A DNA stretch of 64,000 nucleotides from positions 29,271,080 to 29,335,079 of the forward strand of contig CM072886.1 of NCBI GenBank assembly GCA_037013685.1. The letters run 5' to 3'. The position numbers were made by a program, and so were the translations under genes. The stretch comes from Acridotheres tristis. Taxonomy: Eukaryota > Chordata > Aves > Passeriformes > Sturnidae. Positions 51,901 through 64,000 of this stretch are shown here, piece by piece; position 1 is the first letter of the stretch; each line of letters starts with the position of its first letter. The notes beneath the pieces are model-generated. The model was not told where the DNA came from. It did not search any database and was given only the letters and a program-made list of their open reading frames with translations.

Positions 51901-52849
51901 TGTTTAGTTGTAGAGTGACTTGCAATTGTGTATATTTTTACTCATGCAAAGTGCGATCTTTTTCCTCTGATCAAATATACGAGGGTTAGGATTTAGAAGG
52001 AAATTGATCATTTTTGTCATTAGTTTATGCAGATCTCAGTTGTGCACAACACCATAATTCATAGCTAAGATACAGAGCTGTTACACAAAATAGTAGCTTC
52101 TCGCAAAAAATCATTCTTAAGAGTTTGTGAAATCAGAGGCTTTTCACTGAGTGAATGTGGCAGGATTTTATCTTAAATACTGTGACTACATTTCACCTAA
52201 TTGAGCACTCAAATCTTTAAGATTATATATAAGCACTTTCATGGGTTGTCATGTCTTGAAACAAAGTAAGCTTTTGAAAGATCTTATTAGCTGGTTCATA
52301 ATGCTTACCTACCACAAGCCTTCCAGTGATATTTATATCAGCTGTTAAAATAAAGTTACCAAGATAATTAATTAAAAAAAAAAAAAGGAAAATGAAAGCA
52401 AACAAATTACAGCACAGTATAAGCCAGGTTGAAAATAGCTATGTTTGGGATGCATTTCTCCTGTGTCATGCATGTAGGAGTGTACATGCTTATCAGAGGA
52501 TAGAAGGAGGGCTGAAGGGATGATGCAGCTTATTTGGTTCTTTTTCTCACTGTCTAAATTGACCAAACTCTAGTGCTGTGTCTCTCCTGTGCAGAGTGTG
52601 CATTACTAAAGTAGAGATGACTAAAGACAGCACTTCCAGTAAGCAGCAACTGTCCGTGGTTATGACATGTGATTTTCTTCTGCACTGGAACAAAACCAAA
52701 ACTACTGGAAGTTTCCAAGAAAACAACTAAGTGTTTGTGTTTCAAACCCTTTTATGACAGTGTTCATGTCTAACCTCTTGGTGAGGACATCACTCTAGGA
52801 AACTAGAGATTTTTAAGTGAAAAATCCCAATGCTTAGGGATTGGATTTG

Positions 52850-53097
52850 GCCTTAAATTGCACAAGAGGAGGTTCAGGTTAGAGATTGGGGGGAAAAAGA
52901 TCACTTAATGAGTGGTTTGGCACTGGAATAATTTGCCCAGGGAGGTGGTAGAGTCACTGTCTCCGGAAGTGTTCAAGAGGTGTCTGGATGTGGCACTTGG
53001 AGATATGGTTTAGGGGTAGTTATGGTGGTGTGGGAATGACAGTTGGACAAGCTGGTCTTGAAGTTCTCTTCCAACTTGATGATTCTGTGATGCTGTG
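52850..53097 (+). mobile_element. CR1 LINE 3' end, sense orientation
   Basis: CR1 consensus segments appear in order: AATTGCACAAGAGGAGGTTC, AGGTTAGAGATTGG, a GTTTGGCACTGGAATAATTT stretch, TGCCCAGGGAGGTGGTAGAG, GGAAGTGTTCAAGAGGTGTC, then CTTCCAACTTGATGATTCTG and a final TGATGCTGTG. The last part is the diagnostic CR1 3' end of short ATTCTGTG-type repeats rather than poly-A. It is 5'-truncated, as most CR1 copies are, and lies in the same orientation as HDAC9. Confidence 0.85.
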
Positions 53098-53280
53098 AAA
53101 GAGTGAAGGCAGTTTCATGTCTCCCATTTCTACAAATCAAGGGATTGAACCTGACCTCATCACATCCGAAATTTATGCATTTGGTGTCAGTATATTTGGA
53201 ATGTTTTGGGTTTGTTTTTTTTTCTCATGCTTAAAAGAATTCTCCCTCTGAAAAATATCAAGGAGGTACAAATATACAAA

Positions 53281-53322
53281 AAGGATTATGTTTTAGTAAA
53301 AAAGGATTATGTTTTAGTAAAA
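53281..53322. repeat. 21-bp tandem duplication
   Basis: Two perfect adjacent copies of a 21-bp unit, AAGGATTATGTTTTAGTAAA plus A. No divergence between copies suggests a recent slip or an assembly artefact. Confidence 0.95.
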
Positions 53323-54059
53323 AAAAGTACATTTCTTGAAAAAGTTGGTATTCTAGTTCTGAATTACTAGGCTAATAGAGTGGGAGCTAATTACCACCTA
53401 TCCAGTCTAACTTTCCTACCTCTTCAATCAAGACGTTTACAGATTAAGAATGTATTGCTAAGAATATATTGTTAAACCTCAGAAAGTGCTTGAGTTCCTA
53501 TCACAGGGATTTTTCATTCCTCATACTTCATTAACATGCTTCACTTTCTGTGTGATGAACTTTCTATGGGAACTGATTCCCTCTGCATATGAAAATTGCA
53601 ATTTATTATCCGATCATTTGCCTCATTTTTTTTCAACAAAGAAAAAATATTTCAAAAAGTTGTCCATCATTTTCGGTGTAATTCTTGTTAGAAACTGCAA
53701 GCACAGCAGAAGAAATGCAGAGTTTATAATAGATGGAAGCCCCTTTAATTTCCGCACTAATCAGGAATGTAGCGATTTATTCTCATTCTGTTCCACCAGA
53801 TAGGCCATGCTAAGTATTAACTAGCTCTGAAACACACATGATATACATGAGTGTTCTTCAGTCAGTTTTGATTTGCTCTGTGTTCAGTCATTGGCCTTTA
53901 TGTAAAAACTTGCTGAACAAACCCAGAAAATTTTAAGCTGTCTTTTGTTGTCTTGCAAAGCAAATTTTGGATTGGAAATACTTGGAATGTAGTAGACTGG
54001 AAGAGATCAGAAAGATTCAAATATTGGAAATACATTTTCAAGAGTACCAAGCAGTATAA

Positions 54060-54600
54060 ATAATTTTCTAAGATTACTAATATTCCCTTCTTCTCTCCTC
54101 CACCCTTCTTCCCACTTTCATATTTCTCTCTTGGAGTCATAATGTGATCATTAATCGGGTTCTCCATAGCATCTGTAACATCCCTTTTCTTCCCACAGTT
54201 CTTTCATATGCCTCTGATCACAAAGTTGCTCTTCATCTATTTTTCTCAGATGCTCAGAAACACCTGAGTTTTCTGAAAGCTCTTTTGCTTGTTACCAGGC
54301 CCTCATGCTCTTTCGTCTACTGATCTACCTGGGATATAAGCTTTTCTCTTCCCTTATTTTTCTATTTAACCCCTCATTCTCTTCACAAGAGGCTCTTGTC
54401 CCTTGTAATACAATCATGATTCATTGTAAAGAAAAAGTACTGCTAAGCTCTCCTTCTTTCTCTCTCCTTTCTCCCTCTCTATCCCCCAGACCTTTGAGCA
54501 TACATATTGCTGTTTGTCCTCTGATTCTAGACCTCCTCCAAAAGAGCATCTCAGTCTTTCTCTGAAACCATACTTAACATAAATCCCTCCTACAGCCAAA
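54060..54600 (+). other. Pyrimidine-rich intronic stretch
   Basis: C and T dominate the + strand, densest at 54440-54490 (CTCTCCTTCTTTCTCTCTCC and similar). It contains no recognised exon. It may belong to a decayed LINE continuing to 55.26 kb, or simply be biased sequence. Confidence 0.5.
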
Positions 54601-55039
54601 GCTCAGAGTCTGTATTTTACCCTCATTTTTGCTAGCCTGTTTGTCATCCACTTTTATTTATCCCTATGATCTTTTGCTTGAAAATTCATCTTTCCCTGAC
54701 TTCTGTGCTTGATCGTCCCTGGCTTCCACCCAGACTTTAACATAAAACATCTCCTTTAACTTGTCCTTTGGAAGAATCAACATATGCCTCCTTGATCTTT
54801 CTTCAGTTATTCCATGACATTCTGCTTTTGGTCTTGGTATCTTCTACTTTGTGGTCTTCTGCAGGGCAGTTTGTCCACAAAGCAAATTCGACCAATGGCT
54901 TAACTGTTCCAGGTATGTTTCCTCTGTACATCATGAAATGTTATAGTAACTTTATTATATACTAATTGAGGAAATCTGCATTTAGTTGAAGCCCAACTTT
55001 ACCAATCTTTTATCCCCAAGCTGTTACTACTGCCACTCT

Positions 55040-55260
55040 CTATAGGCAAAACCATTTTTCTGCCTGTCAGTCAGGCAAGTTCTTGTGTAACCTTTGACCT
55101 TCTCTGTTGGAAGTCACAACACAGCAATGTCTAAATTTTGCAAATTCTTTCTGTAGCATATCTTTGAAATACAGAATGTATTACCATTCCAACCACCTAA
55201 AGTGATTTCTAAGCTTCAGCCATTTTGTTTATTATTGCAGGGTCATTCTCAGAATGCTCT
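55040..55260 (+). mobile_element. Possible L2-like LINE remnant
   Basis: The stretch with CACAACACAGCAATGTCTAA, ATTTTGCAAATTCTTTCTG, TAGCATATCTTTGAAATACA and later TTTATTATTGCAGGG resembles the reverse-transcriptase segment of L2-clade elements in other vertebrates as I remember it (a CRFFLHNI-like peptide followed by a DYCN-like segment). It is heavily decayed with stops. Weak identification. Confidence 0.35.
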
Positions 55261-56439
55261 TATGAATTTCATTTTCCATATGATACCAGGTACGGGTTTT
55301 CTGATTGTTTGTGTGATAAAATTCATGCTTGTAGGGTATTCTCATAAACAGCTACAAGACTGGTTCATTAACTTCCTTGAAATATTTTATTACATTTCTA
55401 TTTTGCTATATTGCCTCACACAAAGCTGAACAGTGGTTAAATTTCTGTACTGCTAAGGCTGCTTCTATTTTTCTGGCATGTACAGCTTCTGCCTGCGGTT
55501 CCCCAAGACTCCAGTACAGAGTACACAGACATGAGCCATCTTTTTATTCATTCTGCGCAGTGTTTTATGCAATTGGTTTTGGTTCATGAGAGTACCTCCA
55601 ATGTGTTCTACTGATATAACTGTGTTTGTTCTTGTTAAGAATTATAGTAAGATGTAAGGAGTTAAGAGGTTACTTTGGGAGATATAAGTTGTTCCTCTCC
55701 CCATCACATTGCATGTTGCATGAGGGATACACACGCTCAATACTGGTGACATTGTCTGCATGTGAGGCACAGGATGACTTGAGTGGAGCACTGTGTGGTA
55801 TCAAGGCTAGAACCAAGCTAGAATCAGGTTCTCTGATCTCATGCAAAAGTCAGTGGCTTCCCAAGGTTTGAGAGAGGGAGATGGAGGGATTAAGTCTCCT
55901 CTAGCCCAGATGTCTTTCATGCAAATTTTAATTACTAGAATTTATTTGGGACATGGTGACATGGATCTGTATTCTGGAGCTGTTCTTCAGTTCCAAAAGT
56001 AAGCTGCTGGTAGGATTCAATCCTTCCCAAACAGGCTTTCTAAGTGTGACCCAGCCTCTCAGAAGAGTCCATCCATCTCAGAAGCACAGATATCTCTCAG
56101 CATCGCATCTGCAGCATCTATGATCTCATGAAGCCCATGAGCATACATATCTTGTTGACATCTGAGGAAACATGATGATCAACAAAATGCAGGGCCTGTT
56201 GTACACTGTATCGCTTCAAACACAATGAAGTTTTTAAGGCTTAATTACATAAGAAACAGTATAGATGTTGTGCAAGCTTGTAGAATGTCACTTGCAGAAG
56301 TTAGGCAAGATATAAGAGTTTCCTAAGTTTCTATTATAGTTTTAATTCCAGCAGTATTCTTTGACAAACTAAATAAATTACTGCATGTATTGGACCTCTG
56401 AGGCTTGGGGCAAAGAATGGAAAAATTATTTACAAAAGC

Positions 56440-56870
56440 TTGAAAATATTTAATCACTAGAGGCAGGGGGCAACTGTGTTTTAATTAGAAGTTCCTCAGG
56501 CCATTGGCTGGCTGGAGGCTTTCTCAAACAACCACACAAATGCACTGAATAGCTGTTTGCCAGCCTTAGGGTCAGGCCTGAGATGAAACAGATAAGATAA
56601 TTGGCTCTAATGAAATCCAGAAGGCCTTGGCTTTCTTGTTTGAGCTTGGATTTGAAAAGTGCGTGTGGAAGTGAGGCTTAATTCAAACCAGTCCTGAACT
56701 AGGCCCGTTTTTCAGTGACTTTGATATTGTTTGAAGTTCTGAAAGTGTTCGCCACACCACTAGCCTGCTGGGCTGGGCCTCCCCAGTCACCTTAATTACT
56801 GAGCTTTATTGCTGACTTTACTACACAGGAAAGGAGCCATTATATGTTCCATCAACATCAGCTCTCCTCA
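56440..56870. promoter_or_regulatory. Candidate conserved enhancer block
   Basis: About 430 bp of complex sequence have almost no homopolymers and contain AGATAAGATAATTGG (paired GATA sites plus homeodomain core, near 56590), GGCTTAATTCAAACC, CACCTTAATTACTGAG, TTGGCTGGCTGG (NFI-like half sites) and GCCAGCC. It contrasts with the AT-rich flanks. HDAC9 introns are known to contain TWIST1 enhancers; whether this is one is inference. Confidence 0.35.
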
Positions 56871-58140
56871 GATTGGAGGAAAGGGCAGGGTGAAAGGCCA
56901 CTGTAGGAAGGCAAAAACTTCACTTTGAGGTAGTCAGATCGTTTACCCGTGTTAAATTTCACTGTGCTATGTGTGTACATTCCTCACAACACAGAAGCCC
57001 AATTTCCATTTTTTTTTAGCAAGTGATTACTTTTCAAAACATTTTGTTTGTGTCTGATTAGCAGAAGGGTACATTTATTCTTAGAGGTGGAAAGAAAGCA
57101 AATTGTAACAAACGCCTAATTAATCATCACAGGGGAAAGAAATCTAGTTAAAAACTGTAATAAAGAGAAATTGTTCTTAATGCTTCTTTGAAGTGGGAAT
57201 AAGTGAGGAAACCCCTATGGTGTGTTTGCAGACCTGACACCCTACAGAACTGACTCCTTACAGCCAGCCTGATATCTTTAGGGTAACTTGTAACGGGCTC
57301 TCCAAAAACAGAAAAGCTCCTGTGAAGTACTGTTAGGGCAAGCAACAATTGAGGTATTTTAGCAATGTTAGTTCTGAATTATTCTCTTCAGGATAATTGT
57401 TTTCAGAATTTGGTCTAATCTCTTTAGCTGCTCCAGCTGGTGGTGCTGCTGGAAAAAGATGAAGCTGAACTTCTGTGCATGAATTGGTTTTCAGATCTAG
57501 ACACCCTGTAGCAGGAGAGGTGTCTCTCAGGATCCACAATCTGGGGCCACTGAGGTGCCTGGGAAGACTGCTGTCAGGAAAACCGGGACAGATCCTGCAA
57601 CTGCTTAAATGAATATATGTACATATTAAATCATTAATAAGTCAATTAGGCTTCTAGCCAGAGTAAAGTTACATGTGTACATTCATGTTTGCAGGATTGG
57701 ACCTCATGAGACTAATGAAAGCATATAATATTGACCCATTTGTGCCAGATTCCATATTAGCAACACTAGCACTTAATAAAAGAAATGTTGATGGAAATTA
57801 GTTTCTAGTGGGACTGTAATTCAGATCAAGATTAAAAGCTTTTTTTTTTAATGAGTTCAGAAGACAAATTTAAAAAGACTGAAAAATCAGTCCTGTTAAT
57901 GTCTACTGTGTGAAATTTTATTTTGGATTTTTGTTTGTACATTTTCTGTGAAATTTTGATTGTTTTTTTGATTATTTTCATGGAACTAGTGTTTCTGTTT
58001 TTCTTAAATCTTGAAAATGTCTGGGATTCCTTCATAAAAATTAGAATCATACATTCCATAGAGTATTCAGCCCTTTCCTTTAACACAACTCTTTTTCATT
58101 AAGAAGGCTTCTGTAGATGGAGATAGTTCCAACTTGTGTT

Positions 58141-58220
58141 ATTTTATAAATAATATAAATATAATATTTAGATTTAAAATATATTTATAAGTAATATAAG
58201 TATATAATATTTGTTAAAAC
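58141..58220. repeat. Extreme AT-rich stretch
   Basis: Eighty bases are almost entirely A and T, with ATAATATAAATATAATATTT-like motifs. It is a possible DNA-unwinding or matrix-attachment-type stretch. Confidence 0.6.
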
Positions 58221-61200
58221 ACAAATTTTATCTATATGTAGCTCAAAATTTTTTTACTCAAAGGACTCATATTTAAGAATCCTGAAGACTTCTTGTTTTT
58301 CTTCTCTTTCATGTGACCTGTCACTTTAATGTGTTTTATATTAGTAGAATGGCAAATTCGTTATATGCTTTAAAGAGAAGCTGCAGGTTTTAATATTTTT
58401 ATCATCATTTTGTGAAATTTTAACCTGTTAAACTCATAACCATCATCACAAGGAGCTAAGTTATATCTCGGTGTGTATTTTATTAGCACTAATGAGTCTC
58501 TCTCTGAGCTGAGAAAATAACTTTTCAAGTCATCATAATTCATCACAATTATTGGAAAACAATAATTTCCCTTCTAATACAAAAGATTGTTTTGTGAGAA
58601 AACAGTGATGTAAGTATCATAGTGGGAGAGTATGAGGGTTCCTATAGGCAGCATTTCCAGATGGGCAGACATTTTTATCCTTATTAAATATAAGATTTTG
58701 TTTGCTCTCATTTTTTATAATGTAAAAAACAAATGTCCTTTTTGATACCATGCTTTCTAAGAGGTAGTTTGGACTATTAATCATAGCCCATCATTATAAA
58801 TCATGATCCTTGTCTGACTGTACTTTCAGCTGCATTCACATTTTAGACAGGGTAATGTAATTAAGAGGATCATATATGATGGTTTAATAATATTATAGTA
58901 TATTGGAAAAGACTTTTTGTCTGGCAGAAGTGAGGTTAGGTGATCTATTAGTGATTTAGTGGATACCTTGCACATATGCCTAATGATCTTTTCAACAGAA
59001 GAAATAAAATGATAAAATCTACAGGTGATTTAATTTGACCTTTGCACATCTTCCCACAAACTTTGTAAAGTCAAGCTTACATGGATAGTGTAAATCAAGC
59101 AAGGGATAGTGACTGAGGAAGCATTTTATTACAGGAAAAAATTCCCCAGATGCTTAAATCACTTATTTCCAAAGTTTCCAATCATGTTTTTAAGGTAGTA
59201 CATTGCTTATTATTAAAAAGGGTGGTTTTGGTTTTTTTAAATGGGAAACTGGGGAGTGCGCACTTTCATGATTTTCACCTTGCTTACAATTGCTTTTAAA
59301 TCTGCAATTTAATAAAAGGAAGTCTAAAAAAAATTCATAAAGTAGCCATTATCTGATGTAATGATGTTGTGTATTTTTAAAACACTGTATAGACCACACA
59401 GGAAATCAGTGGCTGAGCAAAGAGTAAATGTTGGGTTTCATTACTTTCACTACTTCTGTGAATTTGTTGCATCTTTAAAATGACAGATTAAAAAAAAATG
59501 ACTGTTAGATGGCATCCTTGTATGTACCAGTCTGCTTTCCTGTAAACGTTTTCAGATAGAAAATCCATCTGCTTTTCCTTCTAAGATTTAAGAGTAGATT
59601 TTGATTCTGCTTTTCATTATTCTCCCTTTGTATTATTTTAGAATGTGTAAAGAAGAGTTAAATTGAACCACTTGGGTAGAGTAAGTCACTTTTAGATGCA
59701 GAACTATGTTCTGTTGTTCATTACCTGTTTTTTTACACGGTTTGATAACAAGAGGGTAACTTGAAGATAAATGCCATAAATAAAAACCATTTAATTGGAT
59801 GCTGCTTTAACTTCTTATATAACTATAGATGGCTTTTAGACATCTTTTACCCTGGTAAAGAATAGAGAAAGAGTTAATAAGGACATTACATACCTAAGGT
59901 ATATACATGTGGCTCTTTGACTGTGCCTTTTCATTGCTGTACTCACTCACAACAGTAGGAATAATTCACTGCAGAGAACTTTCACAGAGGATGCCATAGG
60001 TACATAACTCTTTTGACTAAGGAATTCAACTGGGATACATTTCTCATACTCTGGCATATACTGTATTCTCATAGATTACTTTTGTGTGGTATGAGAGATC
60101 AAAGGATTGTACTCCTATTTCTATGACTACAATAAACTTGAAAAGAACAAAAGGTAATACTGGTGAATATCGCATAAAACCAATGAGAAGTAACCTGATT
60201 TAGAGGAAAGGACAATTAGAGGAAAAATGAGGACAGCATGCTTCTTTATTGTTCTTGGTTATAGTGTGAAGTCTTGCACCTGCTTGTTAACAAGGTCAGA
60301 TATAGGATTAAGAAAAACTGAGTGGTTTTAGTTGCATATTTTCTCCTAATAGCTCTGTTTCCTTAATTTAATTCATATGTAAGTATTCCGAAAGAACTAC
60401 ACTGCTTGATAGTTCTGTAATAAAAAACAGAAAAATACACACGAATTCAATATTTCTTTAAAAATTTAAAAGACTTCCCATTTTATTATATTTATTATTG
60501 TGCTTAAAATATTTTTTTCAGAAGTGAAATTCAATTCTAACTGTAACATGAAGCATTATTTTCAGTTAGTAGTCAATCCTATTCTAGATGTCTTAATGAA
60601 CTAATAATTTACAAAACTTAAATGAAAAAACACATGTATTTTTTATTTAATGGAATCTATTGTGTAACTACAATTTGTGGCATACTAGGTTGTGTAAAGA
60701 TTGTGGAATTAGCAAAGTGCTAAGTCCTGTGTTGTCCATGCTGCTTGTGAATATTATTATTCTTAGTAAACTCTAGGTTGTTATAACTTAGTATAATAGT
60801 ATTAGCTCCCCAGATCACACTATGACTTTTGCACTGAAAGGTAGCAATGTACAAGCTGTTGAGAGAAGGTTCAGCCTGCTTTGTAGAAATAACTTGCATT
60901 AGAACCCTGAAGGAAAATGTGGAATGCAGCCCTACATTTTCAGATCTTATTTCAAAAATTTGATTATACAAATCTGATTCACTTTCCTATGTCCTTTCTG
61001 CTCTGAGCATGAGAAAAGATGACTTTATATTTGAAAAAAAAAAGCTTGAGTTCCTCTGCTCTCTACCCAGGACACTTTCTCTGCCCCAGTGCCCTAAGAC
61101 TGGGTGGAGAATAGTGTTAATGGAAGGCTTCCTAGAATGTTTTCTCTGCGGGAGCTTTTAGCTTGAATGACTGAATAATATTGAAGAAATTGTGATTGTT

Positions 61201-63088
61201 GGCTTCTCATTTCACACTGGGCAATGGCTAAAAACTACTATATAAACAGAGAGAAATTCAGGCTCAAATTCAGAAATCCAACCGCATCCCTACAATGTAG
61301 GCGTCTGCATGTCAGCAAGGTGTCTGCTTTCCCACTGTGCAGCTCTGGGTGATACAGCTCAGTTAGGTCAGCACAACTGAAAAAGCTGTGTGGCTCACCC
61401 TTAACCAGGGATATGCATTGGTTGTCTGAATAAATTCCTAGACTTCACTGTCTCTACTGACCAGGACCTTGATTCAGTTTGCAAACACTGGAGGAGCTGA
61501 GGTTTACTGCTGGGGCTGGCAGCTATAGCAGATGATCTCTGGGACATTGTTCAGGTGTCCAGGAAGGGTTCCCCTAATTCCCAAAAGCCACTAGACATCT
61601 TCATGTAGGTAATTGAACAGAATGATTTGCCTCCATGTAATACAATGGGAGTTTAGCCCCTCAGCTCCCATAGAGACTCCTACAGTATATTGTAAGCTGC
61701 TGACATCTGTATTTTGATGCCATTCTTGGTTATATGTATCTCTATTCTAGTTAATATTTATTTACATACTTGAGGGAAAATTCATTTAAGCATGGTTCCA
61801 TCCATATATGGTTAGGGATAGTCTAAGCCAGTGTTTCAGAGCATGCTTATACTTCTATACCTGCAAAGAAAGTGTAAACATGTCCAGTCCAGCTTTAAGC
61901 TAGTTATGCAATGTCTGAAGAATTTTCATGAGCTACCCATGCTTATTGATTTTGTGTTTACTGAACAGTGACAAAATATAAACACACACACTGTAAGTAG
62001 TTTATATCTGTCCCCAACTAATCTTTTAGGCTGGAAGAAGCTTTATAGAGACTAATATACTGTGCTGACACAAATTACCTTTTCTTGGTAGTATGAAATA
62101 GCATGTAAAAGACTGAGTCCCCCTGACAAGAGTTTTTCAGTATCCATATTCACTCATTTCAAACCTACACATCTTTGCATCTAGCTGCAGCATGCATTGT
62201 AGTCATATCCCTAGGCAAGGTCTCTCTTTAAGTTTATTGATGAAGTGGGAGGTTTACCAGTTCAGTTGTGTACTTTCTGTTATATCCTTGCATTGCACCT
62301 TCCATAGACAGGATTGTTGGCTGCACTTAAACCAAAATACATGAGAACAAGAACTTAGGATGAGGTTGTGTTTTAGTCAGGTTGTACTATATACTTCTGA
62401 AGCCACTACCCCTCAACGGGGACCCTTTCCAGAAATTTAGAGCTGGTAATATTTATGAGAGTTCAGGGCAGTTGAAACACTGACTAGAGATCTTTTAAAT
62501 GGCTAAATTTCAACACACTCCCTAAGGAGCTGGGATGGACATCGTTTCAGACCTGTCAGAGGAAGATCATGCCTTAATTGTACTTCATTGTACTATAAAA
62601 AATGAGACCTCTCCACGAGATTTAAGAGCTTGTGGTATTGTGATCTGTGTGAAATCTTCAGGGAACTCATCTAGGATCTTACAATGTATGTGAAATAAGC
62701 CTGTGTCACTAACAAAGGTAGAAATAGTCACATAAATATGATGGTTTCTGTAACTGATCTTTTTAAAAGTATCTGCAACTTGACAGGGAGCATCTTTTCA
62801 GTGTGATTTATTCTGTAATATAGTACACTCCAGTGGCTGCCTTCCAAAAATGCTGTCTTGACTATTTACTTATGAAGAGAGCAGCCCCAAATCACTCAGT
62901 TTCATGACTCTGGCATTTCATTGAAAGATGAACACTGCTTTGGCTGTGGTACAGATGCCAGCCTTTAGAACAGAGCATTTCTGAAAGCATGAAGGACAAG
63001 TTATATTTTTCAGTAGTAGCTTTTACTGTGACAGAGGTCCAGATTAAGCATCTCAGTTTTAAACATTGTTATAGTCTTGAAAAAAGAG

Positions 63089-63133
63089 TTTGATATGTCA
63101 TGGAGTGTGATATGTCATGTTTGATATGTCATG
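63089..63133. repeat. 14-bp GATATGTCATG repeat, 3 copies
   Basis: Units at 63089-63102, 63106-63119 and 63120-63133 share TGATATGTCATG, with TTT or TGT starts; the first two are separated by 3 bp. An inverted ATGACAT follows at about 63143, giving a 7-bp hairpin with the last unit. Confidence 0.85.
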
Positions 63134-64000
63134 CCATTTGAAATGACATGGTATAATACTGTTACTTTTATTTGTTAAAATTAAAATCAGCTAACTTCTG
63201 TCAGAGGTACAGTCCTTTCTCCAGTCTCTGATTCAAACCATTCGCAAAAGGTTTCATAAATCTCTTTCACAATCACAGGAAAGAGATAGAGACTGTGTAA
63301 TTTAGGCAACATGCAAACTATGTCTCTAAACCTCATTTCTAGCCACTGGGATGTTGTAGAAGTCTCTGGAGTTTCCAGAAATTTCCTCCACAGCAGGTTG
63401 CTGATTTGTATTGAGTTTTCCACTCACTCTGGGAAGAGCAAGAATGTTACTGTTTGTCCCTGCTTAGGGGAATGCTTGAAAACATATCCTTGGATGAGGA
63501 GAAAGGCAGAGTTTGAGGGATGAAAGCTTTGACTGATGCAGTTTTCTGCTAGCACATGGGCAGGGGTGGTAACATAAATGGTGTTTTCCTACTTCAGGGA
63601 TGTTCAACCAGAGGACATGCCTTTTACTGGAACCTGTCCCAAGGGAAAAGGACGTAGCATAGGGGACTTCACTGGAGTTGGTAGTTCAGTTAAGGGTCCG
63701 GCCAGTGGTCCCAAGCCTGACACATAGAAATGTGCAAGTAATTCTGTGACTTATGCTGCGTGCACCCTTTAAATGATGCACCTGATGGTCTTTGCCTAAG
63801 TGTCTGGCATTGCATCTTCAGATGGATCACAGAGATGGCAAGGTAAAATGCACAAATGTGAGAAATGATGAAGGCCCAGGAAGTGAGACCATATGAGCGC
63901 TTCTGGAAGATCAGTAACTTGCTGTACTGTTAGGAACATTTGTTGAGTTTTTCTTTATTAAGAAGGAAAACAAATAGCTTCAAGCTGGAAGTTTCTGACT

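Larger units (their letters stand above)
1..64000 (+). other. HDAC9: HDAC9 gene body, internal part
   Basis: The whole window appears to lie inside HDAC9. Seven exons read in order and in frame as the start of a class IIa HDAC catalytic domain. HDAC9 rather than HDAC4, 5 or 7 is indicated by [36 protein letters not shown] and [10 protein letters not shown], which match vertebrate HDAC9 as I recall it; HDAC4 has HSEAHTLLYGT, GFCYFNS and FNVNMAFTGG at these places. Class IIa HDACs are nuclear-cytoplasmic corepressors of MEF2 that recruit NCoR/SMRT-HDAC3 through this domain and have weak intrinsic deacetylase activity. Neither gene end is in the window. No frameshift or stop was seen in the joined frame, so the gene looks intact here. 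Confidence 0.93.
43352..64000 (+). other. HDAC9: HDAC9 intron (5' part, >20.6 kb)
   Basis: No continuation exon with a GFDA or EGH motif was found by eye on the + strand, so the intron seems to extend past the window. Contents are a (GT)10 repeat at 44371, an old CR1 at 48.44-48.90 kb, a younger CR1 at 52.85-53.10 kb, a 21-bp duplication at 53281, a pyrimidine-rich stretch at 54.06-54.60 kb and a possible L2-like remnant at 55.04-55.26 kb, a motif-dense block at 56.44-56.87 kb, an AT-only stretch at 58.14 kb and a three-copy GATATGTCAT repeat at 63.09 kb. Confidence 0.8.

Noticed and set aside
54300..54600. Possible 3' UTR or exon in the pyrimidine-rich region
   Set aside because: The frame there is low complexity and no HDAC9 or other protein motif is visible.
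1..64000. tRNA, rRNA, microRNA precursor or CRISPR array
   Set aside because: No cloverleaf with the conserved A and B box pattern, no rRNA segments, no long miRNA-like hairpin recognised, and no regularly spaced repeats other than the minisatellite and microsatellites listed.

Overview
The window is a stretch of vertebrate, most likely avian, chromosomal DNA lying inside one large gene, HDAC9 (class IIa histone deacetylase 9), transcribed left to right on the + strand. Seven short exons with canonical AG/GT borders join in one unbroken frame (641 nt, 213 codons plus 2 nt). They encode the first part of the HDAC catalytic domain, from the [10 protein letters not shown] block through the LPCGG structural-zinc segment, the GHH catalytic pair and the DVHH metal-binding motif to [13 protein letters not shown]. 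The bird (sauropsid) call rests on CR1 LINE remnants, one with the typical CR1 3' end, on low repeat density, and on an otherwise mammal-like HDAC9 exon layout. I cannot name the species.

Layout: intron 1-6694; exon 6695-6815; intron; exon 12059-12108; 14.3 kb intron; exon 26378-26485, which sits in a strong CpG island; 11.6 kb intron; exon pair 38079-38134 and 38377-38464 with a 242-bp intron; 4.3 kb intron; exon pair 42814-42933 and 43254-43351 with a 320-bp intron; then more than 20.6 kb of intron to the window end. The next expected exon, carrying the third catalytic zinc ligand (GFDA), was not found. Exons encoding the N-terminal MEF2-binding half and the CVCGN zinc cysteines lie upstream of the window, and the C-terminal exons lie downstream.

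Non-coding content is modest: four CR1 fragments of different ages, one weak L2-like LINE remnant, microsatellites, poly-T/A tracts, a 13-bp minisatellite of 12 copies beside the CpG island, a Z-DNA-prone tract, purine and pyrimidine tracts around the DVHH exon, and several complex, homopolymer-poor intronic blocks that may be conserved enhancers. The 3' half of HDAC9 is known in other vertebrates to hold enhancers of the neighbouring gene TWIST1. I saw no second protein-coding gene, tRNA, rRNA or CRISPR array. The many 60-160-codon open frames are chance frames or shadows.

The most notable points are the exon captured by a CpG island, with a sharp shift in third-position GC and GC-driven amino-acid changes; the minisatellite/CpG island/poly-T/AT-rich block cluster at 25.87-27.18 kb; and the DVHH exon, flanked by complementary GA and CT tracts and followed by a weak donor.
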